Shown in pieces: positions 35,120 through 46,228 of a stretch of DNA of 64,000 nt; position 1 is the first letter of the stretch; each line of letters begins with the position of its first letter. The position numbers were made by a program, and so were the translations under genes. Location of the stretch: contig BSYO01000026.1 of assembly GCA_033239525.1 (NCBI GenBank), positions 2,666,001-2,730,000 of the forward strand, read 5' to 3'. The stretch is from Nepenthes gracilis (Eukaryota; Streptophyta; Magnoliopsida; Caryophyllales; Nepenthaceae). Below the pieces are notes generated by a model that was not told the DNA's origin, made no database searches, and was given only the letters and a program-made list of their open reading frames with translations.

Positions 35120-35980
35120 GACCATGACTAATCAAGACGTGGGGATTCTGATCCACAAAAACTACTATCACAACTTCATCCCGTACGTGGTTCCTAGTGC
35201 TGGTGATGCGGCTTGCTCTCCTCCCTGTGGGTTCATGACCCTTTACAAGGAATATCTATGAGTTGGCCTCATAATCCCAGTTCTAAGGCAACTTCATGAG
35301 ATTCTAGTGTCCCTAGGGATCCCCATTGCCTGCCTGCTCTCGAATGTTGTCTCGTATTTGGTTACCTTGTTTGCCTTCTTCCATGCCAAGGGGGTCACCC
35401 TGGATGCCTAGGCCCTAAAGGTGCTCCTCGATATTAGATAGGAGAATGTCTTGGTTTCCTTTGTTCCTCGCACTCGATTCCAATTGAGCGGGGTGAGGCC
35501 AAGGTCGTCATAGGGTTGGAGGTCTCACTTCTTATTGGATGTCGACTTCGATTGGTGGGTCCCAAACTAGTGGGGCCGAGTCAACAACTTCTACACAACA
35601 GATCTCGTTCGCATGAGGCGGAAGTGGGCCAACCACTAATGGCATTGGTTGAAGGGGACCTTGACGCTCTTCACATTATCGAGGACTGGGTTTCTGATGG
35701 GGTCTGGCTGGAGGTTCGCTAGAGGTTTCGTCGGAGGAAGGAAGCCCCTTTGACTTGTGGACTTCCCTTGGGGAGCTATCAAATAGGCTGGGCCTAGGGG
35801 CATGTTACCAAAAGCTCATGGAGACCTACACTCAAGCTTTGCGATCGATAACTTCCATTGGGGACAAGCTTGAGAGGACCTGGCAGGAACTTGCTAACCT
35901 CCGGGGCAAACTCAGCTCAGGGGCGAGCCTTGGTCCTTCATATAATCGGTAGATAGTTAGGATCCCAGGCTGAGCCATTG
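35120..35980 (+). pseudogene. Antisense ORF 1 of element X (putative gypsy-type transposon domain)
   Basis: In one main frame with stops the plus strand reads CGFMTLYKEYL, then GLIIPVLRQLHEILVSLGIP and SNVVSYLVTLFAFFHAKGVTLD. This resembles the plant 'putative gypsy type transposon' domain (PF04195 as I recall it), normally found in extra ORFs of Tat elements. The later part (35755-35952) reads YTQALRSITSIGDKLERTWQ, a helical, likely coiled-coil segment. It lies opposite to pol of the same element. Several stops (for example near 35258, 35410 and 35440) make it inactive. Its function in the family is unknown. Confidence 0.6.
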
Positions 35981-36039
35981 AGGACCTCAAGGTGGCCGTT
36001 TTGGCAGGACAAAGGCAGGACCGCTTCTTCTTTTTCTCT

Positions 36040-36120
36040 TTTTTATTATACTTCTGGGCTAGTAGATGCCCTTGATTGTAATGATGAAATTTTATTTTAA
36101 TGGAATACCTTCGTTACCTT
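36040..36120 (+). terminator. Probable 3' end of antisense unit 1
   Basis: A T-rich run, ATGATGAAATTTTATTTTAA and TGGAATACC follow the frame, resembling a plant near-upstream poly(A) region. Similar segments close the other antisense units. Confidence 0.3.
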
Positions 36121-36450
36121 GAGCAATGTCATGTGACGAATGCCATATCTTTAGGCCCCTAGGGTTCTAGTGAGGCCATACTTTGTCATGATTGCCGCTT
36201 TAGTTGATGGGGCGTGCTTCCCGAGGGCCTACGTTTTCACATTTATTACTAATGGGATGGTTCAATTGACTGATATTATTGTTGGCGCATGGTATTCGTG
36301 CATGGGAAATTGAGGTGTTAGACTTTCACAACCAACGGTGGGAAGTAATGAGCCATGACACCTCATGGGGTTGACACACGTTGCGTTGTTATTATGAGGG
36401 CGGCCGTTTGACTTCCCATGTGATGTCATTTTGGGGTCAGGGTTTTCGTC

Positions 36451-36458
36451 TATTTAAA
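36451..36458 (+). promoter_or_regulatory. TATA-like box of antisense unit 2 in element X
   Basis: TATTTAAA lies about 95 bp before ATG at 36552. The block before it, GACACACGTTGCGTTGTTATTAT near 36372-36400, is shared with the minus-strand unit of element Z. Confidence 0.45.
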
Positions 36459-36551
36459 TTGCATGCCCTCACCATTTCCCGCATTTTGCTTTCTGTCCTC
36501 AAACTGCTGTGAACCTTTCTTCGTCCACTTTGTCTTCTTATTTTACCAGCC

Positions 36552-37148
36552 ATGGTTTTTGAAGATATCAGAATGGCTCGATTGATTCTTACTACTTGTG
36601 ACGTCTAGCCACTGCTCTCCCAATATGGGCTTCCGATGAGCACAACGTTTTTGTTTCTAGGCAAAGTCGCCAGGGTTGCTCTTCATCGGAGGGTTTCATT
36701 ACAGTGTATGAGATTCACCTTTAGGGAGGACAACGCTTCCCAATGCCATTGGAGTTGTATGCAGTTCTTATGGCTTTGGGGGAGTCGGTGGCGAGGCTTA
36801 TACCCATCGCCATCTAGTATTTGGTGTCTCTTTGTATCTTCTCCCGCTGTCATGCCTGCAAGTTCACTATCACATGGTGAGAGTGATTTTTACCTTTTCT
36901 TAGAAAGCAGACTAGATCTCATGATCTCTCCGCCCTAGTTTTAACTTTAAAGGGGTGAATCCTAACTCAATCAAGGACTAAAAAGACCATTATTTTTACT
37001 TGGTGATTCCTTTTAGTTGGGCCATTTCCAATGAGTGGGGAGAGTACGGCCCGATCTCACCAAGTCTTTGGATGGGAGTGAGAAGACTCAGGAGAAAGCA
37101 TTGGTGGACCCCATCCTGGCTAATGCTGCTACTTTCTAGGAGAAGAGG
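36552..37148 (+). pseudogene. Antisense ORF 2 of element X, 5' part
   Basis: Starting MVFEDIRMARLI, the frame soon meets a stop. In a shifted frame it reads GGFITVYEIHL, then RFPMPLELYAVLMALGESVARLIPIAI and YLVSLYLL, the same domain pattern as antisense ORF 1. It is therefore a second paralogous copy within one element. The copia insertion at 37149 splits it from its 3' part at 42283. Confidence 0.55.
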
Positions 37149-37456
37149 TATTAGAAAATATAGAAAGTAAAATATAGGGTGTATATTAAAATAGGAAATA
37201 TTGTATATTGCATTGCCTTTTTTTTCCTTTTCCTAATTTTTACCGTTGTATTTTCCTTTTTCATTTTGTATTTCTTTTTTTATTTTTCGGCTGCCTTCCC
37301 CTATATATCAAGGCGCCTTTCTTCCTTGTAATCATGTTGGAGATTTTGAAATCAAACAAATGATCAAGCGTCCGATTTTTCCTTCGTCTCTCTCTTGCTG
37401 CGCCTTCTTCGTCTCCTTCGTCTCCTTCGTCTTAGCCTCAGTTTAGGAACTTCGCA
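37149..37456 (+). repeat. 5' LTR of the nested copia element
   Basis: Starts TATTAGAAAATATAG and ends GGAACTTCGCA. A TATA box is present (TATATAT at 37302-37308). The near-identical 3' LTR starts with the same TA rather than TG. Confidence 0.9.
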
Positions 37457-37468
37457 TGGTATCAGAGA
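37457..37468 (+). other. Primer binding site of the nested copia element
   Basis: TGGTATCAGAG directly after the LTR is complementary to the 3' end of initiator tRNA-Met, the usual primer for plant copia elements. Confidence 0.85.
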
Positions 37469-38601
37469 TGGAATCTCCATCTGCGTTGCTTGAAACCACA
37501 TCAAACCCAGCCAAACCACCTATCGTCCACTCACACGAACACATGCATCCCCAAATCCTCACAGATCTCACAAAACCCTACCGGCTGGAAATCGGTGACA
37601 ACCCTGCTATTACCCTTGTCACCGGCTTGCTCACCGGCGACAATTATGCGACGTGGTCCAGGGCCATGCGCCGCGCTTTGAGAGCCAAAAATAAGCTCCA
37701 GTTCATCGAGGGCACTATTCATAAACCAAGTGACCCAAAAGACCCACTTTTTGAGATCTGGGGGCGTTGCAACGACATGGTTGTCTCCTGGATCCAAAAC
37801 TCGGTTAGCCCATCGAATAAATCGAGTGTTGTCTTCGTCGAGGATGCATTCGAGATCTGGAACGAGCTTCGTGACCGCTTCACTCAACATAATGGGCCAC
37901 GGATTTTTCAGTTGAAGAAATCGTTGGCTAGCCTACTACAAGAACAAGATCCAGTAAGCATCTATTATGGTAAGCTTAAAACTTTGAGGGATGAACTTTT
38001 GATTTATGATCCCCTTCCAAATTGCAATTGCGGCGAGATGAAAATATTTGCTGCCAAATATCAACGCGATTGTGTTATACAATTTTTGATGGGATCGAAT
38101 GATTCCTACTCTAATGCCCGGGACCAAATCATGATGATGGATCCCCTTCCTTCTGTTAACCGAGTATTTTTGGTCATTCAGCAGCAAGAGCAACATCATC
38201 AAATGCTGTCTGCTGCCCAGAGTTTAAATTCAATGGCATTAACGGCCAAAAGCAACCCTACCCCTTTTAAAGGCAATACGAAAACAAATCATCATGCCAA
38301 GAAAGAGAGGTTGTTCTGTGTTCATTGTAAGATTGCTGGGCACTCAGTTCAACAGTGCTTTAAAATTGGAAATTCTGATGCCCCTGTGTGTTCGCACTGT
38401 AACAAAATCGGACATGTTGTTGAGAAATGCTACCTGTTACATGGATTTCCACCCAATCACAAGTTTCATGGCAAAACTGGGAATATAAATCCCTCAGCCA
38501 ATTTGTCCAGTTTTAAACCCTGTACCGAACAAGAAGGAAACCATGATGACAGAATTGGCCTGACTAAAAATCAATTCAAACGGCTCATGGATCTAATTTA
38601 A
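37468..38601 (+). pseudogene. copia gag of the nested element (nearly intact)
   Basis: From ATG 37468 the frame runs 377 codons to a TAA at 38599-38601. An upstream in-frame ATG at 37456 overlaps the primer site and is less likely. The N-terminal half matches the gag domain (LTGDNYATWSRAMRRAL, FIEGTI, VSWIQNSV, WNELRDRFTQHNGPRIFQLKK). Two zinc-knuckle segments follow: CVHCKIAGHSVQQC near 38320 and CSHCNKIGHVVEKC near 38390. The stop at its end is in frame with the protease that follows, so it looks like a later nonsense change that cut one polyprotein. Confidence 0.85.
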
Positions 38602-39211
38602 TCAAAGGATGCTGCTCAGCCCATGTTCGACCCGATTATTGAGCAGCCCAAGGTTGCCAATATGACTGGTAATATTCTTACTGTTTCTTCCTTATATAAG
38701 CATTGTAAAAATAATCAGTATGTATGGATTCTGGATACCGGGGCCACCGATCATATGATATGTGACCCCTCGTTATACTCACGATTATACGGTTTGATTT
38801 CCCTGAAACTTCACGATGGAAGTAGAGCATCTGTTTCACATATTGGAAACATTAAACTCACTGATAAGTTGATATTGCAGAATGCCCTATGTGTTCCTTC
38901 ATTTACCTTTAATTTGATTTCTGTTAAACATCTAACCGATACGCTTTAATTGTTGTATGTTTTTTCTCCTTAACGTTTGTTTGATTCAGGACCTTGCTAC
39001 TTGGACGACGATTGGAATGGGTAAAAAGAAAAATGGACTATATTGTTTGATGGATGAGAAAGTTGATTCCAATTCTTTACAGAGCCTTCTCCTCAAATAT
39101 TGCAAGGGACCCTCCGTTAATTTTGCTTCGTTGCCTTCTGATTTATGGCATTCTCGACTAGGTTATACTTCGTATTCTAGAATGAAATTAATAAACGACC
39201 CTCTTATATAA
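38602..39211 (+). pseudogene. copia protease and pre-integrase of the nested element
   Basis: The protease site is readable as WILDTGATDHMI near 38725-38760, with the catalytic Asp kept. A stop at 38947-38949 and a frameshift near 38985 follow. The next open piece (38957-39211) has ATWTTIGMGKKKNGLYCL and LWHSRLGYTS, the pre-integrase region, ending at a stop. Confidence 0.85.
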
Positions 39212-39765
39212 GGTGCCGTACATTCTATTAATAATAATCCTTGCACTTTTTGCCACATGGCCAAGCAACGTCGCCTCCTTTTCTATCCCAGTACTCATAA
39301 GTCACACACATTATTCGACGTGGTGCATTGTGACTTATGGGGACCTTGTTCCGAGGTATCCTATGACGGATTTAAATATTTTTTGACTATTGTTGATGAT
39401 GCATCCAGTACACGGATTTACCTGTGAAACAAAAATCGGATACAAAATTGTGCTTGGAAGCCTTTCATAAGGTTGCCGACAATTTAATGTCAAAATTAAA
39501 GTAATTCGTGAGCGATAATGGAACAATTCAAGGGAGGAGATTTTTTGGAAAAACAGGTGTTATCCACGAACGTAGTTGTGTGGAAACACCACAGCAAAAC
39601 GGTGTTGTTGAACGCAAATACCAACATTTATTAAATGTCGCTAGGGCCATTAGATTTTAATCGGGACTTCCTTTTGAAATTGCAGGTGATTGTGTTCTTT
39701 ACATTGCACATATCATCAATAGGATTCCCACTCCTATACTTGAAAATAAGACTCCATATGAAATT
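39212..39765 (+). pseudogene. copia integrase core of the nested element
   Basis: CTFCHMAKQRRLLF, VVHCDLWGPCSE and FLTIVDDASSTRIYL are readable, then stops and frame changes near 39425-39520 damage the centre of the core. Further on, QQNGVVERK appears near 39593-39620, carrying the catalytic Glu. The domain order is right but the reading frame is not continuous. Confidence 0.8.
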
Positions 39766-41259
39766 TTGTTTGGAGTCAAACCCAACTATGCCAATCTCCG
39801 TGTTTTTGGTTGCTTGTGCTATGCTACCACCATCTCCCAAGGCCGTACCAAGTTCGATCCCAGAAGTAGAAAATATACCTTCTTAGGTTACCCTTTTGGT
39901 GTCAAGGGCTATAAACTAATTGACTTAGATAGCCATATTACTTTTTATTTAAGAGACGTGATTTTTCATGAAAATATATTCCCTTTTCAAAACGACGGCC
40001 TTGACCAAAGTCCCAACACTCAACCCGATGCACTCTCATTAGAACCATCTACTACCTATAACGAACAATTATGGCCTACACAACCGATGCCATCTAACCC
40101 TGTAGTTGAACCTATAACTGCAGATAATGAAGATATCCCTACGGTCCCTATCCACAATCAAGACCCGGAACAACTAATGAATAATCATTCCAAACAAAAT
40201 GAACTGAATGATACACAGACTACTGCCATTAGTCAAATACCCGTTCGGAGAACCACTCGAGTTCGTAAAGCACCCGAATACTTGAAAGAATTTCACTGTC
40301 ACCAAGTATCTCAAACTTCGCACACCAAATCGAACATACAAACTCTTCCTAGAAGACCGTATCCCATTGAAAATCACATATCATACCAAAAATTATCTCC
40401 CTCCTTTGGGTACTTTTCTGCAACTATAACATCTCACAGTGAACCACGAACGTATGCTCAAGCTATTCATGATGAAAAATGGTGTGAAGCCATCCAAAAT
40501 GAATTGAACGCATTGGAGCAAAACAAGACATGGCTTCTTACTGACTTACGCACCGGTAAGAAAACTATAGGCTGTCGATATGTCTTTAAATTGAAATTTA
40601 ATAGTGATGGAAGTATTGAGAGATATAAATGTAGGTTAGTCGCAAAAGGATATACACAACAAGAAGGGATTGACTATCATGAAACCTTTTCCCCTGTTGC
40701 CAAACTAACTACCATTCGATGTCTCTTAGCCATAGCAGCCATCCAAGGATGGCACCTGTATCATTTTGACGTTAACAATGCCTTTCTTCACAGTAGTTTA
40801 AATGAAGAGATCTATATGCAGAAACCCCCTGGATACACCAGAGGAAAACCGAACCAAGTTTGTAGGCTTTTAAAAAGCATATATGGTCTCAAACAAGCCT
40901 CTAGGCAGTGGTACTCCAAGCTGTCTACATCCTTGATCACCTTTGGCTTCACTCAATCTAAAGCTGATTACAGTCTATTTACCAAACAAGATGATCAATC
41001 TTTTACAGTACTTCTGGTGTATGTTGATGATATCATCGTAGCTAGTAGTACTTTGGCTTCCGTTCACTCTGTTAAATCATATCTTAATCATGCTTTCAAA
41101 ATTAAAGATCTCGGTGTTTTGCGATACTTCCTTGGAATAGAAGTTGCGCGCTCCTCAACGGGCATCCATATATGTCAAAGAAAATATTCTCTTGATATTT
41201 TAGCCGATTCCAGATCCCTTGGTTCCAAACCCCTTAAGCTTCAATGGATCGAATGTTAG
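39766..41259 (+). pseudogene. copia post-integrase linker and reverse transcriptase of the nested element
   Basis: This is the longest open stretch in the window, 497 codons. It begins with PNYANLRVFGCLCYAT and FLGYPFGVKGYKL. A Pro/Asn-rich linker leads to RVRKAPEYL, then RT proper: KWCEAIQNELNALEQNKTW, RYKCRLVAKGYTQQEGIDY, FDVNNAFLHSSLNEEIYM, YGLKQASRQWYSKL and LLVYVDDIIVASS, with the catalytic Asp pair near 41030. It continues through KIKDLGVLRYFLGIEVARS. The RT looks intact; the polyprotein around it is not. Confidence 0.88.
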
Positions 41260-41960
41260 GGTCAAGAAACTGGGACTGCATTTTACAAGATCCTAGTATT
41301 TATACGAGACTCCTTTATCTTACCGTCACAAGACCGATATATGTTACGCTGTCCATATTTTGAGTCAATTCATGACTCGACCCACATCTAGTCATATTTG
41401 CCGCTCATCAAGTCTGCGCTACCTCAAGCGAGAATCCAGGGCAAGGTATATTATTATCATCCACTTCTAACATTCAACTTCGAGCTTTTTGTAGCGTAGA
41501 TTGGGCTTCTGTCCAGGACACTCGAAGATCTATCATGTGCTCTTTGCACCTTCATTGGGAACTCCCTTATCTCCTGGAAATGCAAGAAACAATCTGTTGT
41601 TTCCCGCTCGTCGGCCGAAGCAGAATATCGATCTATGGCTACTACTTTGCTGCGAACTCACTTAGCGCAACCGTTATATCTTACGCGATTTGTGGATCCT
41701 TCACTCTCACGCTGCTGATCTCTACTGCGACAACCAAGCTGCTCTGCACATTGCCGCCAATCCTGTTTTCCACGAAAGGACCAAGCACATTGAACTAGAC
41801 TGTCATCTGGTTCTTGATAAGATTCAAGACGGCAGTGTTCGAACTCATTACGTGACTACTCATAATCAACTTGCCGATATGTTCACCAAGATTTTGCCCG
41901 CACACCGGTTGCACATTCACTTATCCAAGCTGGGCATACTAAATATATATGCTCCACCTT
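41260..41960 (+). pseudogene. copia RNase H of the nested element
   Basis: After the stop at 41257-41259 the frame changes several times. [13 protein letters not shown] is readable near 41608-41650, then [23 protein letters not shown] near 41718-41790 and the C-terminal [19 protein letters not shown] near 41860-41920. These are the RNase H motifs of plant copia elements. Confidence 0.85.
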
Positions 41961-41972
41961 GCGGGGGGGGGG
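41959..41972 (+). other. Polypurine tract of the nested copia element
   Basis: A run of about ten G bases directly before the 3' LTR serves as the plus-strand primer site in this family. Confidence 0.8.
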
Positions 41973-42282
41973 TATTAGAAAATATAGAAAGTAAAATATA
42001 GGGTGTATATTAAAATAGGAAATATTGTATATTGCATTGCCTTTTTTTTCCTTTTCCTAATTTTTACCATTGTATTTTCCTTTTTCATTTTGTATTTCTT
42101 ATTTTATTTTTTGGCTGCCTTCCCCTATATATCAAGGCGCCTTTCTTCCTTGTAATCATGTTGGAGATTTAACCGAAATCAAACAAATGACTGGCGTCCG
42201 ATTTTTCCTTCGTCTCTCTCTTGCTGCGCCTCCTTCGTCTCCTTCGTCTCCTTCGTCTTAGCCTCAGTTCAGGAACTTCACA
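41973..42282 (+). repeat. 3' LTR of the nested copia element
   Basis: Starts TATTAGAAAATATAG and ends GGAACTTCACA, pairing with 37149-37456. Confidence 0.9.
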
Positions 42283-43840
42283 ATTCACTGTCCGCAGAGG
42301 CCTTTGCTGTTGCAACATGGGGGCCGGCCCGAGGAGAAGAGTGTCGATCAAAGGAAGCTGGGGCATTGGTCATCCAAGAGCCTCTAGTCAACCGGCTAAG
42401 AAGTGTCACTCCTTCTCCGATGACACTTCAGATTCCGTCTTCTCTTTTGGAGAGTACGATGTAGTGTTGGGGAGGATTCGGTGATTTAGCTAGACTTCAA
42501 GGAGGGTGGCCTCTACTCTCGCCTCTTCTTCATGCTAAGCATCTGGCTCTACTGGGGGAGCAGAGGGCACCAAGCCCTTTGCGGCTCTTGCATCAGCTTC
42601 AGGCTTTGGGGACGTCAATCCTGGAGTCGAGCTGATCTCCACGCCCGTGTTGGCGCAGTACAAGGTCTCAGCTGATGCCGACCCTTCGCGCAGGCAACCA
42701 GTGCTCGGCATTTTCGTCGGTACCACTGGGGGGACCTTCTACGGAGATTGGATGGCAGATGCTCCAGTGAGTCGGCGATCGAGGTCGCCATGGGCGGAGA
42801 TGAGGTGCCCGCCTAAGCAAGGGAGGCATCTGGCGATATTCTTGCGGCGGTCGTCGTTAGCTCGGCTGATGATGCTGATGGAGTTGAGGGGGTCGCTAAA
42901 GATACTGAGGTCATTGAGGAACCCCCCTCCGAGGCGACTGTTGCCATCAATGAGCCTCCCTTTGAGACAACTAAGGTTGTTAAGGAGCCTCCCTCAAATC
43001 CTTCAAAGCATGGAGTCCAAGAGGTGACGACTGCTGGGGATGCCGTGGAGGAGATGGTGGTGCCACCCTCCGAGTTCCTAGGGGATAAAAGGAGGCCAGA
43101 CTACTGGAGCTGAGGAGGCTACGAGCTCATCCGTGGTTGCCCCAAGTTGTCTGTCAATAGACAAGCTCTCCTTTGCTGAGGTGTTCTTTTAGCATTTATC
43201 TGCCATTTCTCCGCTTTCATCTCAATTTGCCTAATGTGCTTTCTACTTGCAGGTTCAAGAGAGGTTTTTCCAACTTTCAGCAACCATTGGCAATCTTGCC
43301 CGGATGCACGTCAGCGTGGAAGAACATAGAGCTGTGGCTGAGCCAACGAGGTCGGGTGAGGAGGGGATTTAGGTCCTCGAATGCGAGTTGCGCAAGGCTG
43401 GGGCGAAGATCACTTCCCTCGACGAGTTGCTCTCCAAGCTTTAGGAGCGCTATTTCCTTCTTCGTGGACACTGCCTCCGACTTGAGGATCAGCGAAGGAC
43501 CTCCATCCTAGCAGAGGGCCTTGGCAAGGTGTTGGAGGGCAAGTACTGGGATGGTATTCATCTCTACCGCCGAGTGGTGCAGCTGGTAGTCCCAGACTTT
43601 CCTGTCTCCCCAATCCATCTAATGAATTTTAGTGCCACTCAGAAGTCGAATCTGCAGGCTCCTACAAAAGGGATGGCCGAAACTTCTTCCTCCCAACCGA
43701 GCAACCTTTAGCTACCGAGCTGCTCTTCTCAAGATCACTAAGATCCTCCTATCTTCCCATTTTAGTTGTTCTCGTTATTTTTTTGTTTGAGCAAATGGCC
43801 CACCTTATATATTCGGAATCCTTGTGATGAAATCAACTAG
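42283..43840 (+). pseudogene. Antisense ORF 2 of element X, 3' part
   Basis: This continues the antisense frame after the copia insertion, in broken frames. Readable parts are an acidic/Ser linker (SDDTSDSVFSFGEYDVV), Glu/Ala/Pro-rich filler, a helical stretch near 43255-43500 and EGKYWDGIHLYRRVVQLVVPDF near 43535-43600. That last piece resembles FxEGIRLCRHIVSLATLDF (x is a stop) on the minus strand of element Z, supporting a shared C-terminus. The frame stops near 43711 and a T-rich segment follows. Confidence 0.5.
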
Positions 43841-44879
43841 ATTGTTTTGACCTTTACAGCTGTTTGCTTGTGTTTCCATACGGAATTTCTTTCCTTTGTT
43901 TGGCCGGCTAAGCATTGTCGCTATCGTCACCGGACATGTATTGGGTGCATTTGCCCGGTTGTGTTCGTTCCATGGGGGAATGTCGTGGCATCTTGATTTT
44001 GTGGGGTGCTCTATCCTGTAAATAGGACATCGTCGCACGCTTGAGGGTGAGCCTCGCTTGGGCTAGTGGGATTTCATGGCTGCAGTAGCCGAGCCCTTGC
44101 AGAGTCATAGGCCGTCACCCGCACATTGCCATATCAACACTCGGTCCTATTCAAGGACATCATAGTTCATACACATCTGGTCCTAATCCGCCGATTGTCA
44201 TTGATTGAGGGTGCTTTTTTTGTCAGAGGGTGATCATTGTACGCCTGCTGTAGAAGCCTCTTAAGTTTTTAGTGGCCGTTTGGTTAGAAGCTCCAAGAGC
44301 CCCCAGGCCCGAGTTTTTGACCTCATATGGGCCACTCGATTACTTGAACTGAAGTTTAAGTTTGACCTCAAGTGGGCCGCTTGGTTACTGGAACTGAGGT
44401 TCAAGCTCAACCTCAAGTGAGCCACTCAATTACTGGAACCAAGGTTCAAGTTTGATCTTAAGTGGGCTACTCAGGTAGGGGCCGAGGCTTTTTGATTGCC
44501 ATGAGGTCGTGAAGCAGGCGAGGGCGAATCCTGCTGAATTAGGAGCAGTCTAGATCACTTGATTTTATGAAATGATAAATGCGCATGCATTCACATGAAC
44601 AAGTACGCATGAATAAGCAATAATTTCATTAATTAAAATGTGATACATTTACAAATATTTGGGATGATACATGTTGACCTTACCTGGGCTCGGCTGAAGC
44701 CTACTGGTAGTAGCTCTTGAGGTGGGTGGTATTTCACGTCCTCGGGACCAACTTGCCATTCGGGGTGTGTAACTTGTACTCACTATTTTGGGGATTGTCG
44801 TGACAAGGAATAGTCCCTCCCAATTTGGAGAGAGTTTATTTCAGTTAAAAATTTTGCCGGTTGCCTCTACACTCCACAG
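43841..44879. other. Element X, region between antisense unit and pol
   Basis: No domain was recognised. It contains the 45-bp tandem repeat at 44315-44480 and an AT-rich segment near 44560-44660. Confidence 0.4.
44315..44480. repeat. 45-bp tandem repeat, about 3.5 copies
   Basis: TTGACCTCA-like starts recur at 44317, 44362, 44407 and 44452. Each is followed by AGTGGGCC.CTC.GTTACTGGAA and GAGGTTCAAG with substitutions. Confidence 0.75.
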
Positions 44880-46000
44880 GACGAGGTCTCCCACTATAAA
44901 TCGATGGGCTCTTACTCTCCTATTGTAGTATTGTGCGATTTGCTGCTATCCAAAGGCACGCTGTGTCTTGGGCCTTTTTGAGCAAGTTGAGGTGCTTCCT
45001 GAGCCTCTGAGAATCGCTGGTCGAGTCAAAGCACTCTATCCAAAGGTTGAGCAATCCGACTTTGATTGGGATGATCACCTTGACCACGTAGCATAGACTA
45101 AAGAGTGTCTTACGGGTTGGCTTCCTCAAGGTAGACTTGTATAACCATAGGATGGATGGCAATTCATCGGCTCAAGATCCCTCTGCATCTTCCAGCTTCG
45201 TCTTCAACCCGTATAGTAGTATTTGGTTCGTCAGTTCCACTTACCCATTGGCCTGTGTGTAGGCGACGGAAGTGTGAACCAACTTAATACGTAAACTTGT
45301 GCAGTACTTAGCGAATTGCTTTCCAATAAATTGGGTTTCATTGTTGGTCACTTTGACCTCGGGAACTCCGAACCGGCACACAACACTCTGGTGGACAAAC
45401 TCTATCATGTTTTGCTCAGTTATCTATGCCAATGGGGTCACCTTGACCCACTTGGTAAAGTAGCCAATATAGGTTATGATGAATTTCCTTTACCCGAATG
45501 CTAGTGGCATGGGGCCGAGTATGTCGAGCCCCTACTATGCGAATTGCCAGGGTACTCGCAATCTTTAAAATTCTGTGTGCAACTGATGGCTCATGCTTTC
45601 ATGGATTTGGGAATTTTTGCACAACTTGACGAAGTTCATGGTGTCGCATTTCATCGTGGGTTGGTAGTCCTTGCCACATGATTTTAAAAGTAAGGTTTTT
45701 GCCTTCAATATGTGAGCCACAGATGTCGAGGCATACCTCGCCTAGTGTATACTCAGCTTCTTCTGATGTGAGGCACTTCATGTAGAGAGTTGAGTACCCG
45801 CGACGGTACAACCTCCCGTCCATGATTGTGTACCACTCGACCGTCTTCTTTACGTGCTTGCCCTCCTTCGGGCTTTTTGGTAGGGTATCATCGATTAGGT
45901 ACCTTCAGTATGGGGTCATCCAATTGTTATCATCAGCCACTTACAACATTTCTCGCTCGGGGTCGTCAATGCTAGGGATGGCTAGGACTTCCTGCATATC
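44880..46000 (-). pseudogene. Tat gypsy integrase of element X
   Basis: The minus strand from 46000 reads NNWMTPYxRYLIDDTLP (x a stop), then DGRLYRRGYST and LTSEEAEYTLGEVCLDICGSHIEG, the zinc-binding region of gypsy integrase. The core follows: LDILGPMPLAFG, YFTKWVKVTPLA, FGVPEVKVTNNETQF and ANGxVELTNQI. The family has S/T-D-N-G-T at the second catalytic site; here it is T-N-N-E-T, so the Asp is lost. The end reads ELPSILWLYKSTLRKP and GLLNLWIECFD. At least four stops interrupt it. The frame is cut at 46000, before RNase H. Confidence 0.8.
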
Positions 46001-46212
46001 TTTTTTTTTTTTGAGAAAAAGTTCTGATTTGAACGTAAGAGGATAAATCGGAGAGTAAGTCCCACTAATTCTTTGACCTCTTATTTGTAATTTGTAATGC
46101 GCATGTTCTAAATTGATAGTGACGAAGACCAAACCCACTCTAGTTCGATCCGCATTGGTAGATCGAGTGACTCCCTAATCCGTACAATAACTCGGATACT
46201 AGGGACATATCA
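46001..46212 (+). repeat. Truncated 5' LTR of element Z
   Basis: The sequence after a T run (13-14 T) at about 46000 matches 54290-54492 in order: TGAGAAA.A, GATAAAT.GAGGAGTGAGTCCC-like, GACCTCTTATTTGTA, TTCGATCCGCATT, GTGACTCCCTAAT. It ends GGGACATATCA at 46212, followed by TTGGCACCGTCTATGG. Confidence 0.7.
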
Positions 46213-46228
46213 TTGGCACCGTCTATGG
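46213..46228 (+). other. Primer binding site of element Z
   Basis: TTGGCACCGTCTATGG right after the LTR resembles the TTGGCGCCGTCTGTGG start of the internal region in Tat elements. Element Y has TTGGCATCGTCTGTGG in the same place. Confidence 0.6.

Larger units (their letters stand above)
37149..42282 (+). mobile_element. Young Ty1/copia element (RE1-like) nested in element X
   Basis: The two LTRs (308 and 310 bp) differ by roughly ten positions and a small indel by eye. A tRNA-Met type primer site follows the 5' LTR, and a G-run polypurine tract precedes the 3' LTR. Gag, protease, integrase, RT and RNase H are all present in order, with a handful of stops and shifts. Target-site duplication: the bases beside the LTRs (AGAGG and ATTCA) do not match, so none is claimed. 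Confidence 0.92.
32560..46000 (-). mobile_element. Tat-type Ty3/gypsy element X, truncated, interrupted by copia
   Basis: On the minus strand, integrase (46000-44880) is followed by a long region holding plus-strand antisense frames and then an LTR whose 3' end (GGAACGCATCA) is at 32560. This layout, pol then antisense frames then 3' LTR, is known from the Tat group of plant gypsy elements. RNase H, RT, protease, gag and the 5' LTR are missing beyond 46000. A copia element occupies 37149-42282 inside it. Confidence 0.7.

Noticed and set aside
37144..42295. Possible target duplication AGAGG of the nested copia element
   Set aside because: AGAGG occurs at 42294-42299 but is 12 bases away from the LTR end, so it is not a proper flanking duplication.
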